NCBI GenBank assembly: GCA_900549995.1
Contig: URQQ01000058.1
Location: 1-24,853 of the forward strand
DNA: 24,853 nt
DNA from: an uncultured Lachnospiraceae bacterium
GTDB taxonomy: Bacteria; Bacillota; Clostridia; Lachnospirales; Lachnospiraceae
Direction: 5' to 3'
Under the pieces are notes generated by a model. The model saw only the letters and a program-made list of their open reading frames with translations, had not been told where the DNA came from and did not search any database. The position numbers were made by a program, and so were the translations under genes. Below, one piece after another: positions 6,222 through 13,957 of this stretch (positions within the stretch are counted from its first letter, which is position 1; each line of letters starts with the position of its first letter).

Positions 6222-6924
6222 GAAAAAAACGTACAGAGGCGAGCTGGTTGATGAAATCAGAGGTCTGGGGCAGTCACAAGGGCTGAATCATGTCTTCACT
6301 ACTTTTTTGGAGATTTCAGCAACCTGTATCTCTGCAGAGATGGATCCGTCAAACGCAGAAGAACGCGAGAAGCGGTATGAGGAAATGACATCTGCTATGG
6401 ATCCTAAAACCCTCAACGGCTATGCGCATATGCTCGCTCTGCTGGCTCTTGCTATTCATGAGCATGAGGAGGATCCCTGCGATATTCTTGGCAGTATCTA
6501 TCATGAGCTTCGCTTAAATAACGAGTGGAACGGACAGTATTTCACTCCCGATAATATTTGCCGGATGATGGCGCGGCTTGTAAACCCAGTGGATGAGCGC
6601 TCTGAAACGGAAGCCCCTATCATGATCAACGAGCCTACTTGCGGTTCGGGTACGATGGTGATTGGTGCAGTATGGGCCATGAAGCAGAAAGATTTCGATT
6701 TTCGGCACAAGAGTTTTTTTGTTGCCCAGGATATTGACATCCGCTGTGTGTGGATGGCATATATCCAGCTCAGTCTGTATGGAATTCCGGCGGTGGTCAT
6801 TCATGGCGACACCTTAGCAATGAAAGAATGGTCCCGATGGTACACTCCGTTGGCGTCTGTTCCTTTCATAAAAAGGGAATGCGCTGTCAATAGCACAGAG
6901 AAAGGGGCGGCGACAAGTGGATAG
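6214..6924 (+). CDS. N6-adenine methyltransferase-like protein lacking motif IV
   Basis: The start at 6214 (MGKKKTYRGELVDEIRG) gives 236 residues. An N-terminal helical part leads to NEWNGQYFTPDNICRMM, the FTP motif that opens HsdM-type N6-adenine methylase domains. NEPTCGSGTMVIGA (about residues 139-152) is motif I for S-adenosylmethionine binding. AQDIDIRCVWMAYIQLSLYG holds the acidic motif II, and VIHGDTL the motif III-like strand. The catalytic motif IV (N/D-P-P-Y/F) should follow soon after but is absent; the sequence ends ... YTPLASVPFIKRE and a short tail. The protein may bind the cofactor without methylating DNA. The longer frame beginning at 6100 overlaps the previous gene and is less likely. 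Confidence 0.85.
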   Translation: MGKKKTYRGELVDEIRGLGQSQGLNHVFTTFLEISATCISAEMDPSNAEEREKRYEEMTSAMDPKTLNGYAHMLALLALAIHEHEEDPCDILGSIYHELRLNNEWNGQYFTPDNICRMMARLVNPVDERSETEAPIMINEPTCGSGTMVIGAVWAMKQKDFDFRHKSFFVAQDIDIRCVWMAYIQLSLYGIPAVVIHGDTLAMKEWSRWYTPLASVPFIKRECAVNSTEKGAATSG

Positions 6925-7465
6925 TACAGAAAAATCTTTGGACGATTTGACCTTTGCTGATCTGCGAGTCCATTACGGAACCGGACGTGCTTTTCTGATC
7001 AGACAGGAGTATAGAAGGAATGTTTACGGCTACCGAAAAGGCGTTAAGACAGATCTGGGAGACCTGGAGGAAAAAGATTGGATACAGCTGGCCACGGGTT
7101 TGATTCAAAAAAGCGGAGAGCAACAGCTGCAGAAAAATCTGTTGGAATGGGAGCAGGAGCATAATTATTGCAATAGTTCCCTCAAAGAGATGGAGGTGAC
7201 TGCACTGGAACTTCACATGGCCAGAATTTTTGATGATCCGCTCTGGGTGGCCTATATCCCTTTCAACCGCAAGTATCGGCCGGAGGTTCTGGAATCTGCC
7301 AGACTGGTATGGGTTCAAACAGAATGCTGCGGGATACCCGGGCAAATTACACAGGAGCAGCTGGATCAGTCTGCCGGAAACGCTTTAGGGATTACATGCC
7401 CGATATGCGGCCGGTGTTCCCCGTTTCAGGTCTGCACGCCCAAGGAGGTGAGCGGAAATGGATAA
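6917..7465 (+). CDS. Hypothetical protein with C-terminal Cys cluster
   Basis: GTG start at 6917 (GGGGCGG upstream) overlaps the methyltransferase-like gene by 8 bases. The 182-residue protein has a charged, probably helical N-terminal region and a C-terminal part with CC (ECCGIPG) and CPICGRC. Together these look like a zinc ribbon with two knuckles (about residues 136 and 161). Such domains usually bind nucleic acid or protein. The middle (EVTALELHMARIFDDPLWVA) is predicted helical. No named family is recognised. Confidence 0.75.
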   Translation: MDSTEKSLDDLTFADLRVHYGTGRAFLIRQEYRRNVYGYRKGVKTDLGDLEEKDWIQLATGLIQKSGEQQLQKNLLEWEQEHNYCNSSLKEMEVTALELHMARIFDDPLWVAYIPFNRKYRPEVLESARLVWVQTECCGIPGQITQEQLDQSAGNALGITCPICGRCSPFQVCTPKEVSGNG

Positions 7466-7640
7466 GCTGTTTATCATTGTAAAAGGCGGAAGGGTGGAAG
7501 AAATCTACAGCACAAAAACAGAAACTGAGTTGTATGCGGAAATTCTTGATTTTGACTCAATGGAACGGACGGAAGAGATGGAAAAAGATCTTCAGTTCCG
7601 GTATGAGGCGATTCGGGAATTGATGTACAGAATTGACTGA
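7458..7640 (+). CDS. Small conserved hypothetical protein (60 aa)
   Basis: The frame follows a strong AAGGAGGTGAGCGG site and overlaps the preceding gene by 8 bases. It reads MDKLFIIVKGGRVEEIYSTK and ends in an acidic helical region (ERTEEMEKDLQFRYEAIREL). The beta-then-helix layout is common among small ICE-encoded proteins of unknown role. It directly precedes the ligase gene (13-base gap). Confidence 0.7.
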   Translation: MDKLFIIVKGGRVEEIYSTKTETELYAEILDFDSMERTEEMEKDLQFRYEAIRELMYRID

Positions 7641-7653
7641 AAGGAGAATGCAC

Positions 7654-9624
7654 ATGGGTGCGAAATATAAAACAAACCATGAGCGTATGCTTGAGCTGAT
7701 CGAGCAACTCACAAAGGCAGATATTGCCTATTATCGGGATGATAATCCCATTATGACAGACCGGGATTACGATATCCTGATGGACGAATTGAAAGACATT
7801 GAGAGCCGAATCGGGTTGGTTCTTTCCGGTTCCCCGACTCAAAAGGTGTCTGGAGAAATATTGGAAAGCCTGGCCGAGGTACGCCACAGTAAACCTATGC
7901 TTTCAGCGGATAAAACAAAATCTGTTGAGGATCTGGTGAAGTTTGCTGCCAAGCAGCCGGTGCTGATAAGCTGGAAAATGGACGGTCTGACGCTGGTACT
8001 CCGTTATGAGAACGGCCAGCTGGTTCAGGCGATCACCCGCGGGCGTGAAGGGACCATTGGTGAGGATGTGACACATACTGTGCGCACTTTTCTTAATGTG
8101 CCGCTTACCATTCCTACGAAAGATTCGTTTGAAGTCCGAGGTGAGGGCGTCATCTCATGGGCAAACTTTGAGAAAATCAATTCCGGTCTGGAGGAGCCCT
8201 ATACCCATCCCAGGAACCTGGCATCCGGCAGCACGCGTAAGCTCGACGCCGGCGAAGCCAAAAAGCGATTGCTTGAGTTTTGGGCGTTTGAGCTTGTGAG
8301 CGATTATCTGGAGTCGGAGAGTAAGCTTGCCCAGCAGCAGTTTTTGGCACATAACGGTTTTTCTGTTGTGCCCTACATCTATCTGGATGCGGTTCACGAT
8401 GAAACAATGGTGCGTGATGCAATTTCTGCTATGGATCCGAAGAAGTTCCCTTACCCGGTAGACGGAATTATCATGGAATATGATGATGTTGCCTACGGAA
8501 AAGGTCTGGGAGCCACAGGGCATCATGAAAACCGTTTGATTGCATTGAAGTGGGAAGATGAACTGTATGAAACCACATTCATTGGCTTGGATGTGGCAGT
8601 CACTCGCACTGGAATGGTCAGTCTGACAGGCATCTTTGAGCCGGTGTCTATTGACGGCACTCAAGTAAGCCGGGCGTATCTGCATAACTATGAGAATTAT
8701 CTGGACCTTGCATTGGGGCGTGGTGATAAAATCCGCGTGTATAAGGCGAACATGATCATTCCGCAGATTGCAGAGAACCTCAATAAGACCGGAACCTGCT
8801 GTGTTCCGCTCAATTGTCCCTGCTGTGGCAAGATGCTGAGTTTCCGGAAAAGCAGCGGCGGTATTCGCCAGCTGTTCTGTGAAAATCCGCATTGTTCTGC
8901 CAAACTGGTGCGAAAATTTGTCCACTTTTGTGAGAAAACGAGGATGAATATCGAGGGACTGTCGGAAAAAACTCTGGAGCAGTTTGTAAGTCATGGCTGG
9001 ATTCGGACGTTTGCAGATCTTTATGCGCTGGATCAACACCGTGATGAGATCGTGCAGACGGAAGGCTTCGGGGAGAAATCCTTTGAGCGCCTGCAGGCGT
9101 CCATCGAAAAGAGCCGCCACTGCACGCTGGCGAAGTTCATTGCCGGTCTGGGGATCCCCATGGTCGGCAGACATGCCGGGCGTGACCTGGACAGGCATTT
9201 CCACGGCTCGTGGGAAGCGTTTGAACAGGCGATTCAGGACGGCTTCGACTTTACGCAGCTACCGGATTTCGGCGAGACGATGCACAACAACATTTATACA
9301 TGGTATGCGGATACAGAGGAAGAAAAACTCTGGCGCCCGCTGCTTGAAAAAATTGAATTTGAAAAGGAGAATTTTGATATGAATACAAATACAGCAAATC
9401 CCTTCTACGGCAAGACCGTAGTGGCAACCGGCAAACTGGAGAATTACACCCGTGACGGCATCCAGATGAAGCTGATGCAGCTGGGGGCAAAACCGGCAAG
9501 TTCGGTAACGAAAAAGACCGATTATCTGATTGTTGGTGAAAAGGCCGGCAGTAAGCTTACGAAAGCGCAGCAGCTCGGTATCAGAACACTGACGGAGGAA
9601 GAATTTGAAGCAATGCTGGCGTAA
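7654..9624 (+). CDS. ligA: NAD+-dependent DNA ligase (LigA family)
   Basis: Full-length 656-residue protein, close to the usual 660-680. The NMN-binding domain Ia is present (AYYRDDNPIMTDRDYDILMD). The adenylation motif KMDG has nucleophile K108, followed by ITRGREGTIGEDVT and RNLASGSTRKLD. An OB-fold region precedes a Cys4 zinc finger (C388, C391, C409, C414). Helix-hairpin-helix repeats (about 430-565) and a C-terminal BRCT domain (about 582-656) complete the set. It seals nicks in duplex DNA using NAD+. A chromosome normally has its own ligA, so this copy in a mobile-looking operon is probably a second, divergent one. ATG at 7654 has AAGGAG 7 bases upstream; the upstream in-frame ATG is too close to that site. 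Confidence 0.96.
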   Translation: MGAKYKTNHERMLELIEQLTKADIAYYRDDNPIMTDRDYDILMDELKDIESRIGLVLSGSPTQKVSGEILESLAEVRHSKPMLSADKTKSVEDLVKFAAKQPVLISWKMDGLTLVLRYENGQLVQAITRGREGTIGEDVTHTVRTFLNVPLTIPTKDSFEVRGEGVISWANFEKINSGLEEPYTHPRNLASGSTRKLDAGEAKKRLLEFWAFELVSDYLESESKLAQQQFLAHNGFSVVPYIYLDAVHDETMVRDAISAMDPKKFPYPVDGIIMEYDDVAYGKGLGATGHHENRLIALKWEDELYETTFIGLDVAVTRTGMVSLTGIFEPVSIDGTQVSRAYLHNYENYLDLALGRGDKIRVYKANMIIPQIAENLNKTGTCCVPLNCPCCGKMLSFRKSSGGIRQLFCENPHCSAKLVRKFVHFCEKTRMNIEGLSEKTLEQFVSHGWIRTFADLYALDQHRDEIVQTEGFGEKSFERLQASIEKSRHCTLAKFIAGLGIPMVGRHAGRDLDRHFHGSWEAFEQAIQDGFDFTQLPDFGETMHNNIYTWYADTEEEKLWRPLLEKIEFEKENFDMNTNTANPFYGKTVVATGKLENYTRDGIQMKLMQLGAKPASSVTKKTDYLIVGEKAGSKLTKAQQLGIRTLTEEEFEAMLA

Positions 9625-9643
9625 ATTCGCCGGAATAACAGTG

Positions 9644-9670
9644 GCGGGGCAGATTTTCTGCTCCGCTTTT
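9644..9670 (+). terminator. Internal terminator after ligase gene
   Basis: GCGGGGCAG pairs with CTGCTCCGC over loop ATTTT (one G-U pair) and is followed by TTTT, C, then ACTTTTT. Only 26 bases separate it from the next start codon, and no promoter fits in between. Confidence 0.8.
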
Positions 9671-9696
9671 CACTTTTTCATAGAAAGGAAAAGAGG

Positions 9697-9960
9697 ATGA
9701 ATCCAAAATATCGCTGTCCTGCTTGCGGAGCAGAAAGCTTTGAGGTGACAGCTCATGTCACGCAGGACTGGAAGATCGACTGTAACGGAACCTTTCTGGA
9801 ATCTCTAAATGAGTGCGTCGAGGTTACGCATTATCCTGATGAGAATGACATTTGGGATTGTGCCAATTGTGGCTTCAGCGCAGCGGGATGTGAGTTCCGA
9901 AATCAGTCTGAGGAGCAGAAAGGAGACAAAGAATATGAACCAACAAAAAAAGAATCTTGA
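9697..9960 (+). CDS. Zinc-ribbon protein (87 aa)
   Basis: Begins MNPKYRCPACGAESFEVTAH and has a second pair CANCGFSAAGC near residue 60, giving a CxxC...CxxC zinc-ribbon layout. The C-terminus is charged and probably disordered (EEQKGDKEYEPTKKES). It follows AGAAAGGAAAAGAGG and overlaps the start of the next gene by 26 bases. It is most likely a nucleic-acid or protein-binding accessory factor. No named family is assigned. Confidence 0.72.
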   Translation: MNPKYRCPACGAESFEVTAHVTQDWKIDCNGTFLESLNECVEVTHYPDENDIWDCANCGFSAAGCEFRNQSEEQKGDKEYEPTKKES

Positions 9961-10144
9961 AATCACTGGCAGGCTTATCTGTCCACTGTCTGTTGGAACT
10001 GCAGCTTTTATCGCAGAAAATGGTGGGATACGCAGGACAAGTAATGTTCTTCGGATGGAGAGGATTTCTCCTGATGAGATCCGTTTTGAGACCTGTAATA
10101 CCAACTACCGCCTGCATCTTATCCGGCAGGAGGTGACGGCATGA
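9935..10144 (+). CDS. Small conserved ICE protein (69 aa)
   Basis: The ATG at 9935 has AAAGGAGACAAAGAAT upstream, inside the end of the preceding gene. The protein contains KNLEITGRLICPLSVGTAAF, then ENGGIRRTSNVLRMERISPD and ETCNTNYRLH. From memory, similar small proteins occur in ICEs of gut Clostridia; no function is known to me. The alternating strand pattern suggests a beta-barrel-like fold. It overlaps the next gene by 4 bases (ATGA). Confidence 0.7.
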   Translation: MNQQKKNLEITGRLICPLSVGTAAFIAENGGIRRTSNVLRMERISPDEIRFETCNTNYRLHLIRQEVTA

Positions 10145-10887
10145 GCAGTGAAATTTTTTATGACAAGGCATTCATCCTTGTCGGGGAGAAATATATCCCC
10201 GTTGTAAATCATGGCTCGTCAAACTGCTTTGACTTTGATAGTCGGGGTCGTGAGATCCCGGAAAAGCATTGGTCGGTTCTGAACTACCCTCATACCGGGA
10301 GGATGCTGTTTACTGCAGAAGAAATGCAGGAGATAGCAGCCGTCCATGAGGAAGCCAATAGGAATAACCGGGGCGGGACACGCAAAAGCCGAAATCGGTC
10401 TTTTGAAGAAGGCGAGTTTGGGCGCTGGATCCTGGCAGGGATGAAATCGGCACATACCGTGGAGGACTACAGAAAACACGGGAATACCGTGACAGTGATT
10501 GATTATGACCATGACTATTGGCAAAGGCACTGTGTGTCTACGACAGAGGAATTGCTGGATAAGATCAAGGAGCTTTCAGGCCACAGCATTACAGTATCTT
10601 TCTGGGACGACCGCCATGTTACCCATCCGCCCATGCGGCGCAAGGGAACGCCCTTTGATTTCGGCACACTGCCGGAGTTTTATGTGCTGCGGGCAGCGCA
10701 GGGGTATTTTGTGAAGCGGAGCAGCCGAAAGATCTGGTTTGCAAGGTTTCAAAAGCCGAAATCACAGATGATTCGGAAGTTCAAGACCGAAAAGGCGGCA
10801 CAGGACTATTTGGACAGCAATCAAAAATTCTTTTCAGGATACGCATTTGAAATCGAATGCGTACAGAACGGTGGTGTCACAGCATGA
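10141..10887 (+). CDS. Conserved hypothetical protein (248 aa)
   Basis: Starts MSSEIFYDKAFILVGEKYIP with CAGGAGGTGACGGC upstream, and overlaps the previous stop by 4 bases. The N-terminal part (about 1-60) is strand-rich. A central basic helix-forming segment (NRNNRGGTRKSRNRSFEEG) follows. The C-terminal half is rich in aromatic and basic residues (KRSSRKIWFARFQKPKSQMI). The basic, aromatic C-terminus would suit nucleic-acid binding, but no domain is recognised. The ATGA overlap with the next gene indicates translational coupling. Confidence 0.75.
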   Translation: MSSEIFYDKAFILVGEKYIPVVNHGSSNCFDFDSRGREIPEKHWSVLNYPHTGRMLFTAEEMQEIAAVHEEANRNNRGGTRKSRNRSFEEGEFGRWILAGMKSAHTVEDYRKHGNTVTVIDYDHDYWQRHCVSTTEELLDKIKELSGHSITVSFWDDRHVTHPPMRRKGTPFDFGTLPEFYVLRAAQGYFVKRSSRKIWFARFQKPKSQMIRKFKTEKAAQDYLDSNQKFFSGYAFEIECVQNGGVTA

Positions 10888-11378
10888 GGGAGTCAAGGCC
10901 AGACCGCTTCCGCCGTGTGGCAGAAGCCCGGGTCAACAAGATTATCAAAATGGTAAGACTGCTTGGAAATTGTTCCAATCTTGCCGTATATGCTTTTACG
11001 CAAGAGCAGGTACAGCAGATTTTTGCTACATTGCGGGATGAATTGGACAGAGCGCAGAAGCGATATACCCAGTCTTACAAGAAAAGGTTTTCGCTGTCGG
11101 ACGAACAGTATGCTTCCCTGCCGAAATATCCGACCATCGTACTGCCTCTGCCGGATGGAAGCAGTCTTAGGGCAGTTGCAATCGACGATGAGAATTTTCC
11201 TGCAATCAATGTTTACTGGGATACAGAAAAGCCGGAGATTGATGGGCCAATCTGTTTTGCAGAATACAATCCTGAACGCGGTCCCTGCCACGAGGTCTGC
11301 ATTGGAGCTTACCAGTCTGACAAGGAAGACACAGTTTATTACAAGCCATATATGGCAGAAAGGGAATCAAATGAGTAA
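10884..11378 (+). CDS. Conserved ICE protein with N-terminal helical domain (164 aa)
   Basis: ATG at 10884 overlaps the previous stop (ATGA). The N-terminus RRVAEARVNKIIKMVRLLGN followed by CSNLAVYAFTQEQVQQIFAT resembles a short helical motif (R..K.....LLGNCSN) that I recall from small ICE-encoded proteins. The rest is strand-rich with several aromatic residues and no metal motif. Its stop overlaps the next start by 8 bases. Function is unknown. Confidence 0.72.
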   Translation: MRESRPDRFRRVAEARVNKIIKMVRLLGNCSNLAVYAFTQEQVQQIFATLRDELDRAQKRYTQSYKKRFSLSDEQYASLPKYPTIVLPLPDGSSLRAVAIDDENFPAINVYWDTEKPEIDGPICFAEYNPERGPCHEVCIGAYQSDKEDTVYYKPYMAERESNE

Positions 11379-12171
11379 TTACATATACTGCCGCACACTC
11401 AAACTGGACTGGAAAGAAGTGTCCAGACTGATCGCAGAATGTGCAGGCAAAATTTTAAACAGAACGATTCATGGCACAGCGGGTTATGAGGATGATCATT
11501 ACTGGGGCTTTCAGGTGACCACTGATCGTTTTACCATTGCCGAAATAGACAAGCTTATCCGGTTTGTTAATGGGGATGAGGAGATGCAACAAGAAGCAAT
11601 TCCTCAGGATTCGGATAAATCAGCCGCAATCGGAGAGAGTTTGTCCCGTGCTCTGTTGGAAAAAGCTTTAAGACTGTCATGGTGCCATGAGAGTACCACG
11701 GAATCGACTCTTTGGTTGGTCAACATTCGGGAAAAACGACCGGCAGTCTATAAACGGATTGTTGAGATCAGCCCGCATGATATTTGCTTGGATAACCTTA
11801 GGAGCAAAAGTGAATTGATTGCTTATCTCCACGAAAACGGTCCAACACATTCCACGCTGATGGATTTCTGCGCGGATTACAGGGAGCGGTATCACAACGA
11901 ACTCTGCTGGAACTATCCAATCTCTGATGGGCTGCATCTTGGCACGTTTTTCGTTCTCGTAAAGGAGGGCGTTCTGGCTCTTCCTTATGACGATGCGGAT
12001 AAGGTGGACTATGAGCTGCTTTGTCTGGATGATGCCAAAATGTGTGACAGAGAATCTATGGAGAATCTCATAACGGAGTGGGATAGCTTCGACCGGGATT
12101 TACGCTCCGCCATGCAGGGCATGAGGGCGTTTTACCGCAGAGAGGAGGAGCAACATGAATCAGAAAATTGA
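11371..12171 (+). CDS. Conserved hypothetical protein (266 aa)
   Basis: The ATG at 11371 lies within the end of the preceding gene (AAGGGAATCAAATG; overlap 8 bases). An upstream extension of the frame would overlap that gene almost fully, so it is rejected. Residues 1-70 include LDWKEVSRLIAECAGKILNR and a YWGFQVTTDRFTIAEID segment. After an acidic linker, a second part has RALLEKALRLSWCHESTTES and several acidic clusters. No domain is recognised. It overlaps the DUF4262 gene by 17 bases, consistent with one operon. Confidence 0.7.
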   Translation: MSNYIYCRTLKLDWKEVSRLIAECAGKILNRTIHGTAGYEDDHYWGFQVTTDRFTIAEIDKLIRFVNGDEEMQQEAIPQDSDKSAAIGESLSRALLEKALRLSWCHESTTESTLWLVNIREKRPAVYKRIVEISPHDICLDNLRSKSELIAYLHENGPTHSTLMDFCADYRERYHNELCWNYPISDGLHLGTFFVLVKEGVLALPYDDADKVDYELLCLDDAKMCDRESMENLITEWDSFDRDLRSAMQGMRAFYRREEEQHESEN

Positions 12172-12583
12172 CTGGCTCATCCATCTGGTGGCCAACGGCG
12201 CCTGTGATGAATGTGGTGAGGTAGAAACAGACTTTTTGCCCTATATGTGCAATGCTCACACCCACGGGCTGGAACGCTATGGGCACTTGGATTTCCAAAT
12301 GGTACTTTTTTTGCCGACGGAGGAGATTGGACGAATCCTCAATACTTTGGGGCTAAGAGTTCAGTCTGGAGAACGCTTCCGGTCTGGAGATATGGTTTCC
12401 GGAATTTATGAAGACTGCGATGTGCGCTTGGATGAGTATGATGAAACCGGGCGCAAGGTCTTGCGGGTCATCATACCGGATGCGAACAATATCTTCCCAG
12501 GGGAAGGAGATTGTATGCTCCCATACTGTCTGCAGCTCTTGAAGACAGATGAGCTCTGCGTAGAAAGGGGGATACCATCATGA
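12155..12583 (+). CDS. DUF4262-family protein
   Basis: The 142-residue protein carries CDECGEVETDFLPYMCNAHT followed by HGLERYGHLDFQMVLFL. The CNAHTHGLERYGH..FQ signature, with conserved His/Asn/Glu residues and a following hydrophobic strand, matches the DUF4262 pattern as I remember it. The biochemical role of DUF4262 is unknown. It starts with GAGGAGGAGCAAC upstream, and its last codons overlap the next gene by 4 bases. Confidence 0.72.
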   Translation: MNQKIDWLIHLVANGACDECGEVETDFLPYMCNAHTHGLERYGHLDFQMVLFLPTEEIGRILNTLGLRVQSGERFRSGDMVSGIYEDCDVRLDEYDETGRKVLRVIIPDANNIFPGEGDCMLPYCLQLLKTDELCVERGIPS

Positions 12584-12957
12584 AAATCACGTTGTATCAA
12601 ATCATCCCGGAACCGGAAAACAGATACTTGATATTCAGCGATTTGAGAAGCATCCGGGCGGCAAGCGGCGGACATGTTCCGGCTGAGATTTACGAAGCAG
12701 TATTCAGCGGGGATCTGGACATCGCCGTGCCCCGGAATGCCAAAAACAAAATGGATCAAGAACTTGCCGAACTGGAAGCGGTATATGTACGTTTTAACGT
12801 ATCGCATCCGGAAGGCTTCCGTGGACGGTCCATGACCATGTCGGATGTAGTCGAGGTCATCCGTTCCGAAAAGGAAAGCAGGTTTTTCTTCTGCGACCGG
12901 TTCGGATTTGAGGAGATTGCGTTTGAAAAGGAAAAAGCTGATTTTGGGCGCCTGTAG
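12580..12957 (+). CDS. YodL-domain protein
   Basis: The sequence contains YQIIPEPENRYLIFSDLRSI, then YEAVFSGDLD, VYVRFNVSHPEGFRGRSMTM and SDVVEVIRSEKESRFFFCDR..GF. The order Y.....R...F..L, Y..V..G.LD, FN..HP..F.GRS...SD.V and a final FFC..GF strand is that of YodL-like domains. These occur as stand-alone proteins or as fusions to antirestriction and other proteins on Firmicute mobile elements. A role in element establishment is plausible but not established. AAAGGGGGATACCATC precedes the ATG. Confidence 0.82.
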   Translation: MKITLYQIIPEPENRYLIFSDLRSIRAASGGHVPAEIYEAVFSGDLDIAVPRNAKNKMDQELAELEAVYVRFNVSHPEGFRGRSMTMSDVVEVIRSEKESRFFFCDRFGFEEIAFEKEKADFGRL

Positions 12958-12977
12958 GGCGCAGAAAGGATACAATC

Positions 12978-13190
12978 ATGAAGAAACTGATATTGAACTA
13001 TAAAGGGCGCGACAGCTGGGACAGACCGGTTTATGAATCGGAAGGCCGACTGTATGTGGATGTGGATCCACGCAAAGGCTGGAAACCGAATATCTGTACG
13101 AAGTACAATAATGAGTTTGATGGAGAGCCGGATACGCCGATTGCCGAAGATACCGTTGTGGAGTTTGTTCCGTGTCGGGATATCTGGTAA
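12978..13190 (+). CDS. Small conserved ICE protein (70 aa)
   Basis: The frame follows GCAGAAAGGATACAATC. It reads YKGRDSWDRPVYESEGRLYV, then DVDPRKGWKPNICTKYNNEF and DGEPDTP. I recall near-identical small proteins (GRDSWDRPVYE...LYVDVDPR...ICTK.NNEFDGEPD) beside YodL proteins in ICEs, where their function is unknown. It sits 20 bases after the YodL gene and 13 before the YkgJ gene. Confidence 0.8.
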   Translation: MKKLILNYKGRDSWDRPVYESEGRLYVDVDPRKGWKPNICTKYNNEFDGEPDTPIAEDTVVEFVPCRDIW

Positions 13191-13203
13191 GCGAGGAGGA
13201 CGT

Positions 13204-13884
13204 ATGAAAGAATTCATGACAAAAATGGTTCCTGTCAATCTGTCAGACCGATTTCCATTCAAATGCAGGATGTGCGGCGCTTGCTGCCGGCATGTCAGGG
13301 AAAGTGTGCCGCTGGAGAGTCTGGATGCTTTTCGGCTTGCCAAACATCTGAGGGACAAAGGTGAAAATGTGAGCTGTGTGGAAGATGTGCTTGCTGCCTA
13401 CGCAGAGCCTGTCTTACTTAGTGAAAACGGGTATACGGTATTTATGCTGAAAACGGTTGGAGCGGATGAAGCGTGCATTTTTCTGAAAGATAATCGGTGT
13501 ACGATTCATTCTGTTCATCCGCGGGCGTGCCGTACATATCCCATTGCTGTCGGACCATATGAACTTGGCGGGTATGAACAGTATCTCAGTATGGAGCAGC
13601 CACATCACTATTCGGGTCCACAGATGTCTGTGAAAAAATGGATTCAAAAACGCTGTAGTAAACAGGATTTTGAATTTTTGAACACGGATATTGGTTCAGC
13701 ACAGGAGATAGAAAAATTATTGAAGAAGATTCCTGAGCATAACCGGACAAGGGCCGTGATGATGTTCCTTTTCTACAAGTACTCGGATTACGATCTGGAT
13801 AAGTCTTTCCTTCCACAGTTTAAAAGCAATAACGATAAGCTGCTGGAGGTTCTGCGCAAAATGGCGGATGACAAAGATAACTAA
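13204..13884 (+). CDS. YkgJ-family cysteine-cluster protein, copy 1
   Basis: The 226-residue protein has the family signature FKCRMCGACCRHV (CxxCGxCC) near residue 22, then CIFLKDNRCTIHSVHPRACR with following TYP. YkgJ-type (UPF0153) proteins bind zinc or an iron-sulfur cluster through these cysteines; their reaction is not settled. The C-terminal third is helical without cysteines. ATG at 13204 has GAGGAGG 4 bases upstream. A second, longer member follows at 13958, separated by a hairpin. Confidence 0.87.
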   Translation: MKEFMTKMVPVNLSDRFPFKCRMCGACCRHVRESVPLESLDAFRLAKHLRDKGENVSCVEDVLAAYAEPVLLSENGYTVFMLKTVGADEACIFLKDNRCTIHSVHPRACRTYPIAVGPYELGGYEQYLSMEQPHHYSGPQMSVKKWIQKRCSKQDFEFLNTDIGSAQEIEKLLKKIPEHNRTRAVMMFLFYKYSDYDLDKSFLPQFKSNNDKLLEVLRKMADDKDN

Positions 13885-13911
13885 ATTTTCAAGTCAGTAT
13901 GACACAACAAC

Positions 13912-13941
13912 AAGGCGTCGAAATTCGGCGCCTTAATTATT
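13912..13941 (+). terminator. Internal terminator between the two YkgJ genes
   Basis: AAGGCGTCGAA pairs with TTCGGCGCCTT (one G-U pair), followed by AATTATTTTT. The next ATG is 23 bases past the stem and its ribosome site immediately follows the T-tract, so no promoter fits between. Confidence 0.75.
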
Positions 13942-13957
13942 TTTAGGAGGAAATACC

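Noticed and set aside
8155..9204. A 349-codon open frame on the minus strand inside the ligase gene
   Set aside because: It lies antisense to a fully supported ligase with all its motifs, lacks a ribosome site and has no recognisable domain; it is a coding-bias shadow.
12756..13358. A 200-codon minus-strand frame opposite YodL, the small ICE protein and YkgJ genes
   Set aside because: It crosses three plus-strand genes with recognised families and has no ribosome site.
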